A stretch of 64,000 nucleotides of DNA from Nocardioides sp. WS12 (GTDB lineage: Bacteria > Actinomycetota > Actinomycetes > Propionibacteriales > Nocardioidaceae): contig NZ_CP053928.1 in the NCBI RefSeq assembly GCF_014108865.1, positions 62,001 through 126,000 of the forward strand, written 5' to 3'. The translations under genes and the position numbers were made by a program. Positions 62,784 through 64,000 of this stretch are shown here, piece by piece; within the stretch, counting starts at the first letter, position 1, and every line of letters begins with the position of its first letter. Below the pieces are notes generated by a model. That model searched no databases and was not told where the DNA came from. It was given only the letters and a program-made list of their open reading frames with translations.

Positions 62784-62806
62784 GTTCCTTGCCAGTGGCA
62801 AGGAAC
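62784..62806. promoter_or_regulatory. Perfect palindrome, TetR operator of the mmpL operon
   Basis: Arms GTTCCTTGCC (62784-62793) and GGCAAGGAAC (62797-62806) are exact inverses with AGT between. It covers the -35 region of the mmpL promoter and lies 54 bases before the divergent FAD dehydrogenase, so both sides could be controlled. Confidence 0.75.
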
Positions 62807-62860
62807 TGTGGCGCGGCCCACTCTCACCGCTCGTGACGGACCATGTGGCAGGCTCCCGTC

Positions 62861-64000
62861 GTGACCAAGGGCGCAGCAGAGCAGGGGTTCGTACCGGACG
62901 CGATCGTGGTGGGAGCCGGCCTCGCCGGACTCGTCGCCACCTACGAGGCGACGAAGGCAGGCAAGCGGGTCCTGGTCATCGACCAGGAGAACCGCGCCAA
63001 CCTCGGCGGGCAGGCGTGGTGGTCGCTCGGCGGCCTCCTCTTCATCGACTCCCCCGAGCAGCGCCGGATGGGCATCAAGGACTCCAAGGCGCTGGCCTGG
63101 CAGGACTGGCAGGGCTCGGCCGGCTTCGACCGGATCGAACCGCAGGAGGACGGCACCCCGGGCGAGGACCACTGGGCCCACCAGTGGGCGCAGGCGTACG
63201 TCGAGTTCGCCGCCACCGAGAAGCGCGACTACCTCCGTGCCCTCGGCCTCAAGTCACTGCCGTTCGTCGGCTGGGCCGAACGCGGCAGCGGTGACGCGGC
63301 CGGCCACGGCAACTCGGTGCCCCGCTTCCACCTCACCTGGGGTACCGGCCCCGAGGTGGTCCGGATCTTCGTCGAGCCCGTGCTGGCCGCCGAGGAGCAG
63401 GGCCTGGTGCAGTTCGCCTTCCGGCACCGCGTCGACGCGTTGGTCACCGAGAAGGGGGCGGTCGTCGGCATCCGCGGCGCCGTCCTCGAGGAGTCCGACA
63501 CCGAGCGCGGGTTCGCCTCGTCCCGCGTCGAGGTCGGCGAGTTCGAGCATCGTGCCCCCTCCGTGGTCGTCACCACCGGCGGCATCGGCCACAACCACGA
63601 GATGATCCGCGCCAACTGGCCCGTGGATCGCCTCGGCCCCGTGCCGACCCACCTGATCTCCGGCGTCCCCGCGTACGTCGACGGGCGCGGCCTCACGATC
63701 GCCGAGGAAGCCGGCGCGCGGCTGGTGAACTCCGACCGGATGTGGCACTACACGGAGGGCATCCACAACTGGGACCCCGTGTGGCCCGACCACGCGATCC
63801 GCGTCATCCCCGGCCCGTCGTCGCTCTGGTTCGACGCGACCGGGCAGCGCCTGGCCGCCCCGAACTTCCCCGGCTTCGACAGCCTCGGCACGCTCGGCGC
63901 CATCGGCAAGACGGGCTACGACTACACGTGGTTCGTGCTCACCCAGGCGATCATCGAGAAGGAGTTCGCCCTCTCCGGCTCCGAGCAGAACCCCGACATC
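62861..64000 (+). CDS. FAD-binding dehydrogenase, C-terminus outside the window
   Basis: At least 380 residues, open to the last base. N-terminal FAD fold DAIVVGAGLAGLVATYEATKAGKRVLVIDQENRANLGGQAWWSLGGL, then RVDALVTEKGAVVGIRGAVLEE and SVVVTTGGIGHNHEMIRANWP, the pattern of the fumarate reductase/KstD-type flavoproteins (Rv0785-like). The substrate is unknown; steroid-like dehydrogenation is possible. Start GTG 62861, as CAGGCT stands 6 bases before it; ATG 62843 in frame would add six residues. Divergent from mmpL over the palindrome. Confidence 0.88.
   Translation, partial: MTKGAAEQGFVPDAIVVGAGLAGLVATYEATKAGKRVLVIDQENRANLGGQAWWSLGGLLFIDSPEQRRMGIKDSKALAWQDWQGSAGFDRIEPQEDGTPGEDHWAHQWAQAYVEFAATEKRDYLRALGLKSLPFVGWAERGSGDAAGHGNSVPRFHLTWGTGPEVVRIFVEPVLAAEEQGLVQFAFRHRVDALVTEKGAVVGIRGAVLEESDTERGFASSRVEVGEFEHRAPSVVVTTGGIGHNHEMIRANWPVDRLGPVPTHLISGVPAYVDGRGLTIAEEAGARLVNSDRMWHYTEGIHNWDPVWPDHAIRVIPGPSSLWFDATGQRLAAPNFPGFDSLGTLGAIGKTGYDYTWFVLTQAIIEKEFALSGSEQNPDI

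Overview
The window is high-GC DNA, densely packed with genes that often overlap by 1-4 bases (ATGA, GTGA, TGATG). Many genes have leaderless-type starts: a TAnnnT hexamer 6-7 bases before the start codon. Together with a TIGR03086 (mycothiol-type) protein, an F420-type DDN-family reductase, a tadA partner protein, a LexA box of the CGAAC-N4-GTTCG type and MmpL transporters, this points to an actinobacterium. A member of Nocardioidaceae such as Nocardioides is my best guess, from gene style only. No rRNA, tRNA or CRISPR array was found.

Layout. 1-1052: right end of an ISL3-family insertion sequence. 1072-6357: a ROK regulator divergent from an Entner-Doudoroff operon zwf-edd-eda. 6365-8618: a small metal-binding protein, tadA and its partner, and upp. 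8740-12414: proton-translocating transhydrogenase pntAB, a strong terminator, and a short-type adenylate kinase. 12422-18396: RNA cyclic phosphodiesterase, VIT-family membrane protein, acyl-CoA dehydrogenase, 14-TM drug transporter, and a transmembrane Ser/Thr kinase with an outside domain. 18678-21453: an unusually built histidine kinase whose 3' end overlaps its convergent response regulator. 21498-28371: MMPL exporter with divergent TetR regulator, sirtuin, OafA-type acyltransferase, aldo/keto reductase.

28425-39894 is the most interesting part: a long minus-strand operon for organosulfur use. In transcription order it has a 39-codon leader ORF ending in a cluster of cysteine codons, a flavin reductase, an SsuA/NMT1-like lipoprotein, a permease, an ATPase, two tandem DszA/NtaA-type flavin monooxygenases and a fused ABC exporter. 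A second ROK regulator lies just upstream, and its own promoter shares a sequence box with the operon promoter. The leader looks like a cysteine-responsive attenuator, so the operon would open when cysteine is scarce.

40032-51562: a secreted RTX-repeat protein, menB, a DDN-type reductase, an ACT-domain protein and the recC-recB-recD operon. 51575-57513: patatin-like lipase, small unknowns, a DUF222/HNH protein behind a LexA box, and a four-gene run ending in a SnoaL-like protein. 57571-64000: membrane adenylate cyclase, TetR-MmpL operon with a perfect palindromic operator, and the start of an FAD dehydrogenase that runs off the window.

Two copies of a short dispersed repeat have become part of coding sequences, in frame, in zwf (2712-2750) and recB (45648-45692).
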